Positions 7,156-15,198 of a stretch of 55,769 nucleotides of DNA are shown piece after piece. The stretch lies in NCBI GenBank assembly GCA_045646145.1, contig JAZRKE010000069.1, forward strand, positions 1 to 55,769, given 5' to 3'. The notes below the pieces were generated by a model. The model worked only from the letters and a program-made list of their open reading frames with translations. It did not search any database and was not told the origin of the DNA. The stretch comes from SIG565 sp045646145. GTDB taxonomy: Bacteria; Bacillota; Clostridia; Oscillospirales; Acutalibacteraceae. Numbering within the stretch: the first letter of the stretch is position 1; every line of letters begins with the position of its first letter. A program made the position numbers and the translations under genes.

Positions 7156-8922
7156 GTGGCAATTCCTGAGGATATTATACTTGAAATTAAATACCGTAAT
7201 GATATTGAGACTGTAATTTCTCCCTATGTTAATTTAAAACGCGCAGGTAAGAATTTAAAAGGACTTTGTCCGTTTCATAACGAGAAAACACCCTCTTTTA
7301 CCGTCTATCCCGAAAACGGCTCGTTTTATTGTTTTGGCTGTGGTGCCGGCGGAGATGTTTTCACCTTTACGCGACTTATAGAAAATCTTGATTATATTGA
7401 GGCTATTAAGCTATTGGCAGAGCGTTCGGGAATTGCAATTCCTGAGGATAATTATGATAATTCCTATGCTAACCTTAAAAAGAAGATTTACGAGATTAAT
7501 AAGGAAACGGCTCGCTTTTATCATAGATTTCTTTTATCTCAGGGTGGTAAATGGGCGCTTGACTATCTTTTAGGCAGAGGGCTTACCATTTCAACTATCA
7601 AGCACTTCGGGCTCGGATGTGCTCCGGATAATTGGACAAGTCTTATTGACCATCTCAAACTCAAGGGCTATACCGAATTCGAACTGGAACAGGCGAATGT
7701 AGTTTCAAAATCTCAGAAATCAGGAAAATATTTTGACCGTTTCAGAAACAGAGTTATGTTTCCCGTAATAGATTTAAGGGGAAACGTAATTGCCTTTAGC
7801 GGCAGAGCAAACCCGAGTGAAAAAGACGCCGCTAAATATATTAACTCTGCCGATACGCCTGTTTATAAGAAAAGCCGAAATCTTTTTGGCATTAACTTTG
7901 CTAAGAATGACTGTGCCGATAGAATCATCTTGGTTGAAGGCAATATGGATGTGGTGTCATTACAACAGGCGGGTTTTGTAAATACTGTGGCACCTATGGG
8001 AACCGCTTTTACTGAGGAACAGGCGAGACTTTTGGCTCGTTATACAAAGGAAATTGTAGTAACCCTTGATTCTGATTCTGCAGGACAAAAGGCTGTTATG
8101 AGAGCGCTTGAAACGATGAAGGATTTAGGACTTCCCATAAGGGTTCTGGTGCTGCCAGAATGTAAAGACCCCGATGAATATATTAAGAAAAATGGTGCTG
8201 CCAGATTTAAGATGCTTTTAGATGGAGCGGTGAGTGATATCGAGTATCGGTTGCTCCGAGCAGCTGACGGAATAAATTTATCTGAGGATGATGCTAAGGT
8301 TAAGTACCTTAAAAGGACGGCCGAGATTTTAGCCACTACCGATAAAATTACTGCTGATTTATATGCAAGCAAGCTTGCCGATAAATATGGGGTTTCAAAA
8401 TCAACAATAATGTCCGAAATTTCGAGGAATAAGGATATTAATGCAAAAACTGTCAGAAAAAAGGAAATAAGGGAAGTTGTCAGTCCTACATTTTCAAATA
8501 AAGATTTGAATTCAGAGAAAAGGAATCATATAAAAGCCGAAGCGGCCGAGAGAAATATTTTAGCAATACTATTACAACATCCTGACTTGTTTAAAGATAT
8601 TTCTTCTAAACTGAAACCCGAAAATATGGTAACAACCCTCAATCGGGATATTTACGTGGCAATTTATGATTTGCTTAACAATGGAGAAACTTTGGATATA
8701 TCATTATTGGGAATGAAGTTTTCACCCGAACAGATGGGTTACATTGTGTCGCTTCAAAACGGTGTAAATGTGGGCTTAAACGCCAGCAATGTTATAAACG
8801 ACTGTGTTCGGGTTATATTAAATGAGAGTATGCTCTCTGGGAACGCTAAGGATGAAAATTTGTCTATTGATGATTGGACAAATAAAATTAAGAATATTGC
8901 GAATGCAAAAAAGGGAGAATAG
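7156..8922 (+). CDS. dnaG: DNA primase
   Basis: DnaG makes the RNA primers for replication. The 588-residue protein has an N-terminal CHC2 zinc finger (C38, H41, C59, C62). The TOPRIM catalytic core carries E261 in ILVEGNMDVV and the D305/D307 pair in LDSDSAG, and a C-terminal helicase-binding region follows. The start is GTG with AAAGGAGAG upstream. It lies between dgt and rpoD, 3 nt before rpoD, as in the classical macromolecular-synthesis operon, although rpsU is not present here. Confidence 0.97.
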   Translation: MAIPEDIILEIKYRNDIETVISPYVNLKRAGKNLKGLCPFHNEKTPSFTVYPENGSFYCFGCGAGGDVFTFTRLIENLDYIEAIKLLAERSGIAIPEDNYDNSYANLKKKIYEINKETARFYHRFLLSQGGKWALDYLLGRGLTISTIKHFGLGCAPDNWTSLIDHLKLKGYTEFELEQANVVSKSQKSGKYFDRFRNRVMFPVIDLRGNVIAFSGRANPSEKDAAKYINSADTPVYKKSRNLFGINFAKNDCADRIILVEGNMDVVSLQQAGFVNTVAPMGTAFTEEQARLLARYTKEIVVTLDSDSAGQKAVMRALETMKDLGLPIRVLVLPECKDPDEYIKKNGAARFKMLLDGAVSDIEYRLLRAADGINLSEDDAKVKYLKRTAEILATTDKITADLYASKLADKYGVSKSTIMSEISRNKDINAKTVRKKEIREVVSPTFSNKDLNSEKRNHIKAEAAERNILAILLQHPDLFKDISSKLKPENMVTTLNRDIYVAIYDLLNNGETLDISLLGMKFSPEQMGYIVSLQNGVNVGLNASNVINDCVRVILNESMLSGNAKDENLSIDDWTNKIKNIANAKKGE

Positions 8923-8925
8923 GGT

Positions 8926-9975
8926 ATGAAAAAGGATAATAAAGAGATGCAGACTGAGGTAGTAGAGCAGACAGTAGAGGTAAATAAAAATGTTTCTTCG
9001 ATAGATGAACTCGAAAATGCTCCAGAAGACCTGGAGGAGCTTTTTATTGAACCAACTGTCCTTGATTTCGACGAGGAACCTACCGAAGAAGATTTAAAAC
9101 TCGAAGAAATGGATATGGAGAATATTGAAGATGATGTGAACATCGACCTTATGTCGTTAGATGATCCTGTTAAGGTATATCTGCGTGAAATAGGTAGGGT
9201 TCCGTTGCTTTCTTCTAATGAAGAGATTGAACTTGCTGTGAAAATTGCCGAGGGTGATGAGGCTGCAAAAAAACGTCTGACCGAAGCCAATCTTCGATTG
9301 GTTGTTAGTATTGCTAAAAAATATGTAGGTAGAGGTATGTACTTTTTGGATTTAATCCAAGAGGGAAATGTTGGTCTTATTAAAGCGGTTGATAAGTTTG
9401 ACTATACCAAAGGGTTTAAATTTTCTACCTATGCTACATGGTGGATACGTCAGGCAATTACCCGTGCTATTGCTGATCAGGCAAGAACTATCCGTATCCC
9501 TGTTCATATGGTTGAAACCATTAACCGACTTAAGAAAATACAAAGTCAATTACTTCACGAAAATGGTTTTGAGCCCAGCGAAGAATTAATTGCCGATAAA
9601 ATGAATTTGCCTGTTGAAAGGGTAAGGGAAATAATGCGCGTCGCTCAAGAGCCGGTGTCAATGGAAACTCCTATCGGACCTGAGGAAGACAGCAGACTTA
9701 TGGATTTTATTCGTGATGAAGATGCACTTGCCCCCGATGATGCTGCCCTCAAAACCATTACAAATGAGGATATTGATGCCGTTCTTAAAACACTTACACC
9801 TCGTGAGGAGGCTGTTATCCGTCTGCGTTTCGGTCTTATGGACGGCAGATGTCATACTCTTGAAGAGGTTGGTAATGAATTCAATGTTACCAGAGAACGT
9901 ATCAGACAGATAGAGGCAAAGGCACTCAGAAAACTTCGCCATCCTGTGAGAAGCAATAAATTTAAGGATAGATAG
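8926..9975 (+). CDS. rpoD: Primary sigma factor sigma-70/sigma-A
   Basis: This is the housekeeping sigma factor that directs RNA polymerase to the TTGACA/TATAAT promoters found through the window. The 349-residue protein has a short, very acidic N-terminus (residues 1-75) in place of a full region 1.1. Region 1.2 follows (DPVKVYLREIGRVPLLS), then region 2 with NLRLVVSIAKKYVGRG and FSTYATWWIRQAITRAI, region 3, and the region 4.2 helix-turn-helix VTRERIRQIEAKALRKLRHP. The ATG is 3 nt after dnaG with GGGAG inside the dnaG end, so the two are translationally linked. Confidence 0.97.
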   Translation: MKKDNKEMQTEVVEQTVEVNKNVSSIDELENAPEDLEELFIEPTVLDFDEEPTEEDLKLEEMDMENIEDDVNIDLMSLDDPVKVYLREIGRVPLLSSNEEIELAVKIAEGDEAAKKRLTEANLRLVVSIAKKYVGRGMYFLDLIQEGNVGLIKAVDKFDYTKGFKFSTYATWWIRQAITRAIADQARTIRIPVHMVETINRLKKIQSQLLHENGFEPSEELIADKMNLPVERVREIMRVAQEPVSMETPIGPEEDSRLMDFIRDEDALAPDDAALKTITNEDIDAVLKTLTPREEAVIRLRFGLMDGRCHTLEEVGNEFNVTRERIRQIEAKALRKLRHPVRSNKFKDR

Positions 9976-9977
9976 AT

Positions 9978-10361
9978 ATGATTCTTAACAGTGAAACCGA
10001 CTATGCCATAAGAATTGTTTCCTGCCTATCGGTTGGGAACGAAAGGCTTGATGCAAGAACTATATCAGAGCGTACGGGGGTTACCCAAAATTATTCATTG
10101 AAAATTCTGCACAAATTAGCACTCTGCGGAATTGTGAAATCTTTTAAAGGTGCCAAGGGTGGTTATACTTTAGCTAAACCGCCTTATGAAATTACTCTTT
10201 TAGAGGTTATTGAGTTAATGTGCGGACCTATAAGCTTTAGCCAGTGTCAGTGTGGAGATAACAAGTGTACTCATCCGCAGGGAGACTGCCTTTTTAAAGA
10301 AACCTTTAATTATGTTAGCGAATTTATGCGTGAAAAATTTAGCAAAGCAACCTTTGGATAA
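9978..10361 (+). CDS. Rrf2-family transcriptional regulator
   Basis: The 127-residue protein has the Rrf2/IscR winged helix (LNSETDYAIRIV..., GAKGGYTLAKPP, about residues 3-75). A Cys cluster follows (QCQCGDNKCTHPQGDC, about 90-105) that resembles the three-Cys [2Fe-2S] site of IscR-like members and adds one more Cys. Such proteins sense iron-sulfur status, redox or NO. It directly follows rpoD by 2 nt and precedes a TSCPD-domain gene. Its targets cannot be inferred; no Rrf2 operator was identified. Whether it holds a cluster is inference. Confidence 0.87.
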   Translation: MILNSETDYAIRIVSCLSVGNERLDARTISERTGVTQNYSLKILHKLALCGIVKSFKGAKGGYTLAKPPYEITLLEVIELMCGPISFSQCQCGDNKCTHPQGDCLFKETFNYVSEFMREKFSKATFG

Positions 10362-10379
10362 GGGAAAGGAATAGTTTTT

Positions 10380-10634
10380 ATGAAATTTACATATAAAACT
10401 AATGGAGTATGTTCACGGAGTATTGAGATTGAAGTGGACGAGAATGATGTTATAAATAATGTAACATTTTTTGGCGGTTGCCACGGTAATTTACAGGGAA
10501 TCGCGGCTCTGGTAAGTGGAAGAAAAGTAGATGATGTTATTAATACTTTGCAGGATATAAAGTGTGGGTTTAAAAACACATCTTGTCCTGCTCAGTTAGC
10601 ACAGGCTTTAAAAAATTATAAAAAAGGTGAATAA
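10380..10634 (+). CDS. TSCPD-domain protein (TIGR03905-like)
   Basis: This 84-residue protein ends in the TSCPAQLA motif that names the TSCPD domain, also found at the C-terminus of class II ribonucleotide reductases. Cys residues at VCSRS, GGCHGN, KCGF and SCPAQ look like metal or thiol ligands. The family is of unknown function. It lies 18 nt after the Rrf2 gene with an AAAGGAA ribosome binding site, suggesting co-expression with a redox or Fe-S sensor. Confidence 0.85.
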   Translation: MKFTYKTNGVCSRSIEIEVDENDVINNVTFFGGCHGNLQGIAALVSGRKVDDVINTLQDIKCGFKNTSCPAQLAQALKNYKKGE

Positions 10635-10635
10635 G

Positions 10636-11172
10636 ATGTTTGACGACAGTGATATGAAGATTGTAGGTAACAGGCCATCAGAAACTGTAAAAAGCACTAA
10701 TAATACAAATACAGATAACCTTACTCCTGAGGAAATCAAAGCCGCTAAGGAATTAGGTCTTATTATTGCTGAAAAATTTTTAAGTGAATCGGATGCCATA
10801 ACACCTACCGATAGCGACGATTCACAGATGCTTTTGCAGAGAAAACTGCTTTTATCTTTTACGGTTTCGGTATCTTTAGACGAATTTTGTCGCAGCGATA
10901 GTATTTCGGGTATTGCTGAAAAGAGTTTTTTAGATAAAATCAAGAGTATTTCGACTGAACTCTATAATTCCTGTAGTGATACAGGAGCCTTTTCATTTTA
11001 TTTCTTAGCATATCGCCGACAGGATGATGTTGAGAGAAGAATTGGGCAGACCTTTGCTATGCTTTGTTCTCATGATGGCGACCCCATCTTTCAAGAATTA
11101 GGAGAAACGCTTTACTGTTGGTTCTCTTCGGTTGTTAAGGCGGCTACTGAAAAACTAAATCTTCAAAAATAG
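10636..11172 (+). CDS. Hypothetical protein, unrecognised family
   Basis: I do not recognise this 178-residue protein. It is soluble, with no signal peptide or membrane segment. Residues 1-35 are polar and probably disordered (rich in Asn, Thr and Ser); the rest looks helical, with a conserved-looking centre (YFLAYRRQDDVERRIGQTFAML). ATG 10636 is preferred over a GTG at 10627 because AAAGGTG lies 6 nt upstream; the GTG sits inside that site. It follows the TSCPD gene by 1 nt, so it is the last gene of the dgt/dnaG/rpoD transcript or of a sub-operon. A terminator-like hairpin follows. Confidence 0.75.
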   Translation: MFDDSDMKIVGNRPSETVKSTNNTNTDNLTPEEIKAAKELGLIIAEKFLSESDAITPTDSDDSQMLLQRKLLLSFTVSVSLDEFCRSDSISGIAEKSFLDKIKSISTELYNSCSDTGAFSFYFLAYRRQDDVERRIGQTFAMLCSHDGDPIFQELGETLYCWFSSVVKAATEKLNLQK

Positions 11173-11176
11173 AAAT

Positions 11177-11221
11177 AATCCTCCTGTATAAATCATACAT
11201 TGATTTAGAGGGGGATTTTTT
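11177..11221 (+). terminator. Terminator that contains the next gene's ribosome binding site
   Basis: AATCCTCCT (11177-11185) pairs with AGGGGGATT (11209-11217, one G-T pair). An inner AAATC/GATTT helix closes the loop, and TTTTTT follows. The right arm GGGGG (11210-11214) is also the only ribosome binding site for the ATG at 11222. Confidence 0.7.
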
Positions 11222-11956
11222 ATGCCTACAATATATTTAAGTCCGTCAACTCAGGAATTTAATCCGTATGTTAACGGAGGCAACGAAGAATATTATATGA
11301 ACTTGATAGCCGACGCCATGATACCGTATTTAAATGCAACTGGAATAGGTTTTACGCGCAATACTCCACAAATGACGGCGGCATCCTCAATTATCGCCTC
11401 AAATTCAGGTAATTATGATTTACATCTAGCACTTCATTCTAATGCAGCGGGAGGCGGTAGAGAGGGAACTGTTAGGGGAAGTGAGGTTTATTTTTTTCCG
11501 CAGAGTGCCGAGGGGCAGCGAGCGGCTGAAATAATTGCAAATAATCTGAAACTTATTTATCCAATCCCCGATTTAGTGCGAACGGTGCCCACAACAACCC
11601 TGGGTGAGGTTGTCAGAACAACAGCACCATCGGTACTTATCGAGTTTGCATATCATGATAATGTGGAGGATGCTAACTGGATTAAGAGTAATATTAACGA
11701 AATTGCGGAAAATGTGGTTTTATCTCTAGCAGATTTTTTCGGTATTCCATTTGCCGTTCCTCAGCCATTGTATACAGCAACAGTGCGTACCGATGGCAGC
11801 AATCTTAATTTGCGCGACCGACCGAGCCTTGAAGGTAGCATTATAACTGTAATTCCAAACGGTATGAGTGTAACTGTTTATTCGGATTACGGTGAATGGA
11901 GCCTTGTGCGATACGGTGAATTTACAGGTTATGTTTTCAATACCTTTTTAGTATAA
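11222..11956 (+). CDS. Amidase_3-like N-acetylmuramoyl-L-alanine amidase with SH3 domain
   Basis: The 244-residue protein has an amidase_3-like domain (about 1-178) with DLHLALHSNA (H72) and the catalytic-type Glu in LIEFAYHDN (E141). A bacterial SH3 domain (about 184-244, NLNLRDRPSLEGS, GYVFN) follows and may bind cell wall. Two things are odd. No signal peptide is present, so export must be indirect (lysis, holin, or action inside the sporangium). The first zinc His of classic amidase_3 enzymes is not evident near the N-terminus, where the sequence reads YLSPSTQ. Cutting of the Mur-L-Ala bond is therefore probable, not certain. Confidence 0.75.
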   Translation: MPTIYLSPSTQEFNPYVNGGNEEYYMNLIADAMIPYLNATGIGFTRNTPQMTAASSIIASNSGNYDLHLALHSNAAGGGREGTVRGSEVYFFPQSAEGQRAAEIIANNLKLIYPIPDLVRTVPTTTLGEVVRTTAPSVLIEFAYHDNVEDANWIKSNINEIAENVVLSLADFFGIPFAVPQPLYTATVRTDGSNLNLRDRPSLEGSIITVIPNGMSVTVYSDYGEWSLVRYGEFTGYVFNTFLV

Positions 11957-11987
11957 AAAAGAATCGAGGTTATCCTCGATTCTTTTT
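11956..11987. terminator. Bidirectional terminator
   Basis: A 14-bp perfect stem, AAAAAGAATCGAGG and CCTCGATTCTTTTT, with loop TTAT separates the convergent amidase and 11994-12899 genes. It gives a U-tract on both strands. Confidence 0.92.
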
Positions 11988-11993
11988 GCTCTG

Positions 11994-12899
11994 TCATCTA
12001 AAAAGAAAACTGAAAATATTTTTAAAATTATCTTCGATAGAAATACCATTGTTTAGAGGTAGATATATGTAGGAGTAGAATACAAATGCAAGTGTTAATA
12101 AAAGTATAACCGATAAAATTAAAGTGAAAATATCAAGCCCTTTTTCGTTATGTTGGCGCCGTGCCGTAGATTTTTCATAAAGGTCATCTTCATATGTGGT
12201 TTTATTTTCATTGTCAAAGTGAAATACTTCGTCCTGCTCGTTCGATAATAGTTGATTTATGTTGTACGGATCAACTTCGGGTTCTATAGAAGCAGAGTCT
12301 TCTTTTTCTTTTATTATCTCTTCCGATATTATTTCGTCTTCGGAATTTGCATCTTCGGTTTTATTTTCATCATAATTATCCTGTGGTTGTTCCTCTGAAT
12401 CAATAGGAGAGATTTCCTTCTGGGCTACCGCCTGAACAGGATATTCACTTAAATCTTTAATATAACCGTGCACGAGATTATTCATAATTTCTTTGCGGAT
12501 TTTTTTATCCGAAGTTAAGAAAATCATTGATTGTGGACCACTTTCTATAATGCATCCGCCGAATTGGCCGTTATCGGTAATAAGCGGTACAGAATCCTTG
12601 ATAATTAATAAATCGTCAGTCGATTTAACATCGTATATGTTTGTATTAATTTTTTCGCAGGAGTATCCTATGGATTTTGAGACCAGATTGATAATGCCGT
12701 CCTCACCGTTTAAATTACCAACAATAATTATAACACGGCTACGAGCAATACCTCTTTGTAGCACTTTAAGAAGAGTGGATTTATCATTTGCAGTGCTTGT
12801 AAGCAATCGCATCTGACAACTCCCACAAAGATTGAATTCAAATTCAAAATCTGTCGGCCCACAGTAATAAATGATTTCAGTTTTAATGTTGTTAACCAT
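11994..12899 (-). CDS. Membrane-anchored protein with degenerate MoCF-like domain
   Basis: Product unknown (301 residues). Residues about 30-145 resemble a decayed MoCF/CinA N-terminal domain: LQRGIARSRVIIIVGNLNGE recalls the usual ADLVITTGGLGP strand-loop, and DSVPLITDNGQFGGCIIESG with a following IFLTSDKKIRKEIM recalls the GTAPG and LPG-P-EM segments, whose key residues are lost. Residues 160-245 are a very acidic, probably disordered linker. One membrane helix lies at about 257-278, so the N-terminal part should face the cytoplasm. It is the last gene of a four-gene minus-strand operon, 18 nt after the CinA/sortase fusion, and probably works with it. The MoCF relation is my reading of motifs, not a search result. 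Confidence 0.7.
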   Translation of the reverse strand: MVNNIKTEIIYYCGPTDFEFEFNLCGSCQMRLLTSTANDKSTLLKVLQRGIARSRVIIIVGNLNGEDGIINLVSKSIGYSCEKINTNIYDVKSTDDLLIIKDSVPLITDNGQFGGCIIESGPQSMIFLTSDKKIRKEIMNNLVHGYIKDLSEYPVQAVAQKEISPIDSEEQPQDNYDENKTEDANSEDEIISEEIIKEKEDSASIEPEVDPYNINQLLSNEQDEVFHFDNENKTTYEDDLYEKSTARRQHNEKGLDIFTLILSVILLLTLAFVFYSYIYLPLNNGISIEDNFKNIFSFLFR

Positions 12900-12917
12900 A
12901 TTCCTACCTCATATAAA

Positions 12918-15194
12918 TTAATTGTTTTTTACAATATAGTCATCCGAATAATGATATGGGCTTTTTAAATTATTAATCTGATACAAAACAAATGGTAGTT
13001 TTGGCTCAGAATTAACAGTTAACGGATAGCTGCCAACATCAGAATCATCTCTAATTGCTCTTGCAAAGACAACGGTTTTTGCCGATGGGAATTCAAAGGA
13101 GTCGGTAACTAAAGTTATAATTCTATCAGAACTTTCAACCGATAAATCACAGTTGTAGAGGCTTCGGAGTTTAATTTCACTTATCCATTGGTTGAAATCA
13201 GACTCTTTCGGAAACTTGGTGCGGGTGTAATCAAAATAATCGTTTTCTTTTTCGTTGGATGGATTATCGGTAAGAGTAAGTACGGCAAAAATTTTATATT
13301 CTATTTCTCGCTTTTTGGTTGTAAGTTTAATTTTCTGAAATTTAGATGCAAATTCCTTATCCTTATAGTTTATAAGGTCAGAGAACATTGTACCGTTCTG
13401 AATATTATTGCCGTAGATAACGGTATTAGTTGAGAAATTTTCAAAATCTGTATTCGGTGCAAAGTAAAGCGTGCCATATTGAGAAGATTGTCTTATATAA
13501 TTTTTATTTTTATAGAAATTATTTTCGCGGTAAGTACAAATAGGATTATTAATTTTTGTTCCGTCTATTGTGATCCATCCCGAAATATCCGGATTAATTT
13601 CATTAAGGGCGGCAAAATCATAATAATTTCCATGAATATCTTTAATTTCGGAGTCGGACCAATATGTCTGGATGTTTTTAATTAGTTGCTTTTCGGAATT
13701 ATCTTTTGCCAGAGTGTTAACCGAAATTATCGTTACTATTAATACAGCCAAAACAAGTAAGAAGGAAGTAACTGTGGTTATTGGGCAAAGTATAGATTCC
13801 TTAGTTGAATTTATTGTGGTTAAGCGATGAAAACAATCCTTAAAATAAAGGTTAATTTGAGGTAGTTTAATGCGGAATTTCACACCGTGCTTTTTAATTA
13901 CCTTTTTCTGCAATTTTTCAAGCGGTGAGATATGCGAAGAATTATTAAAAACAGATAAATGATCTTCAGGTTTTTGTGTTTTAACCTGCTCATTGGTTAG
14001 GTAGGCGTTGAGGGAGTCCTTCATAAACAGAAGACTCGAATTTATATAATGAGGCTGCTCGGACAAACAATTTATATTCTCGATATCTATAGAATATTCG
14101 GGTAAAATTTTAGGCAGACACTCAATATAACGGCGAACAAGGTCGAAGGCGGTAAAGCAGGCCGCACACCGTATTGCTTCACGTGAAAGGAACGGGGATA
14201 GGCTAAGTTGTCTAACCCAAAAATGCGTTCCGTCGCATAAGGCTACGTATACGGTTCCAACAGGCTTACCTTCACTGGAGGAAGGCCCTGCAACACCCGT
14301 TATTGCGACTGCAATATCTGCACCGCTTAAAGTTTTTACTCCTATAGCCATTTCGGCGGCAGTTTGTTTGCTTATTGCGCCGTAATTTTTAAGTGTCTCT
14401 TTGTGTACCGAAAGAGCATACTGCTTAATGCGGTTTGAATAAGAAGTAATACCTATTTCGAAAACATTTGAAGAATTCGGCACGGCAGTTATAAGTTCGG
14501 ACATAAGACCGCCTGTACACGATTCGGCAGTTGCTAATTTAAGTCCGTTTTCAAGAAGCAGATCAACAACCTTTTGCTCAATTTTATCGCTTTTGTCGGA
14601 AAAAACATCGTCTCCAAGTAAAAGTTTGATTTTGTTTTTTGTTTTATCAAGCAGTGAATCTGCGTCGACCTGAGAGTTGCCGAATGCTATTACCGAAATT
14701 TTGGTATAAAGGTTTAAATGTTTTATGGTAACCAGGGGATTTTTAGATGATGAAAATTCAACAAGGGTTTGATCAATATACTCAGCCAAATCTGACGACA
14801 CATAAACAGCACCAACTGCAGTATGTTCAAAATTCTGTCTTGAATTGCTTTTTGAAAAAATTAAATTGATAGATTTCTGTGCGGCTTCATAATCAGTAGG
14901 GAGAACCACAATAGGTGTACCTTTATAAGAAGAATAAATTCCTGTTATTTTCCCGTTTCCGTCGGTGAAATAGTTCTTTTTATCAAAACAAATAGCGTGG
15001 TCTTGTAAATTTTCTAAAAATTCACTGCAGAGAAAAACGGACGTACTATGCCGCACACTTTTCTTAATAACCGAAATTAATGATTCGGGCGTAGCAAAAA
15101 CAACCGAAATTTCACATTTTTGTGAAGAAATCAGCAGATTTAAAATATCACTGTTAATTTTTTGATTTTCTAAAGCAATTAAGGTGCTTTTCAA
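12918..15194 (-). CDS. CinA-domain protein fused to a degenerate class B sortase
   Basis: This 758-residue protein has an unusual order. A degenerate MoCF-like region (about 1-122) leads into a CinA KH-like linker domain (about 123-200). A CinA C-terminal domain (about 205-360) has the NMN-amidohydrolase motifs TAESCTGG (222-229), SYSNRIK (251-257) and GVAGPSSSEGKPVGTVY (300-316). A basic linker and one membrane helix (about 472-495) follow, then an outside class B sortase fold (about 525-715; INPDISGWITIDGT, VIYGNNIQNGTMF). The sortase His is Asn596 and the Cys of TLVTC is Asp698, while Arg712 remains, so transpeptidation should be dead. The CinA part looks intact. It lies 4 nt after thiI. 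Confidence 0.85.
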   Translation of the reverse strand: MKSTLIALENQKINSDILNLLISSQKCEISVVFATPESLISVIKKSVRHSTSVFLCSEFLENLQDHAICFDKKNYFTDGNGKITGIYSSYKGTPIVVLPTDYEAAQKSINLIFSKSNSRQNFEHTAVGAVYVSSDLAEYIDQTLVEFSSSKNPLVTIKHLNLYTKISVIAFGNSQVDADSLLDKTKNKIKLLLGDDVFSDKSDKIEQKVVDLLLENGLKLATAESCTGGLMSELITAVPNSSNVFEIGITSYSNRIKQYALSVHKETLKNYGAISKQTAAEMAIGVKTLSGADIAVAITGVAGPSSSEGKPVGTVYVALCDGTHFWVRQLSLSPFLSREAIRCAACFTAFDLVRRYIECLPKILPEYSIDIENINCLSEQPHYINSSLLFMKDSLNAYLTNEQVKTQKPEDHLSVFNNSSHISPLEKLQKKVIKKHGVKFRIKLPQINLYFKDCFHRLTTINSTKESILCPITTVTSFLLVLAVLIVTIISVNTLAKDNSEKQLIKNIQTYWSDSEIKDIHGNYYDFAALNEINPDISGWITIDGTKINNPICTYRENNFYKNKNYIRQSSQYGTLYFAPNTDFENFSTNTVIYGNNIQNGTMFSDLINYKDKEFASKFQKIKLTTKKREIEYKIFAVLTLTDNPSNEKENDYFDYTRTKFPKESDFNQWISEIKLRSLYNCDLSVESSDRIITLVTDSFEFPSAKTVVFARAIRDDSDVGSYPLTVNSEPKLPFVLYQINNLKSPYHYSDDYIVKNN

Positions 15195-15198
15195 AAAA

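Noticed and set aside
8754..9290. 178-codon minus-strand frame across the dnaG/rpoD junction
   Set aside because: It is antisense to two certain genes and is an almost pure Ser/Ile/Phe sequence created by the acidic N-terminus of rpoD read backwards.
12493..12816. Plus-strand frame opposite the MoCF-like gene
   Set aside because: It has no ribosome binding site, and the minus-strand gene has a consistent domain layout and operon position.
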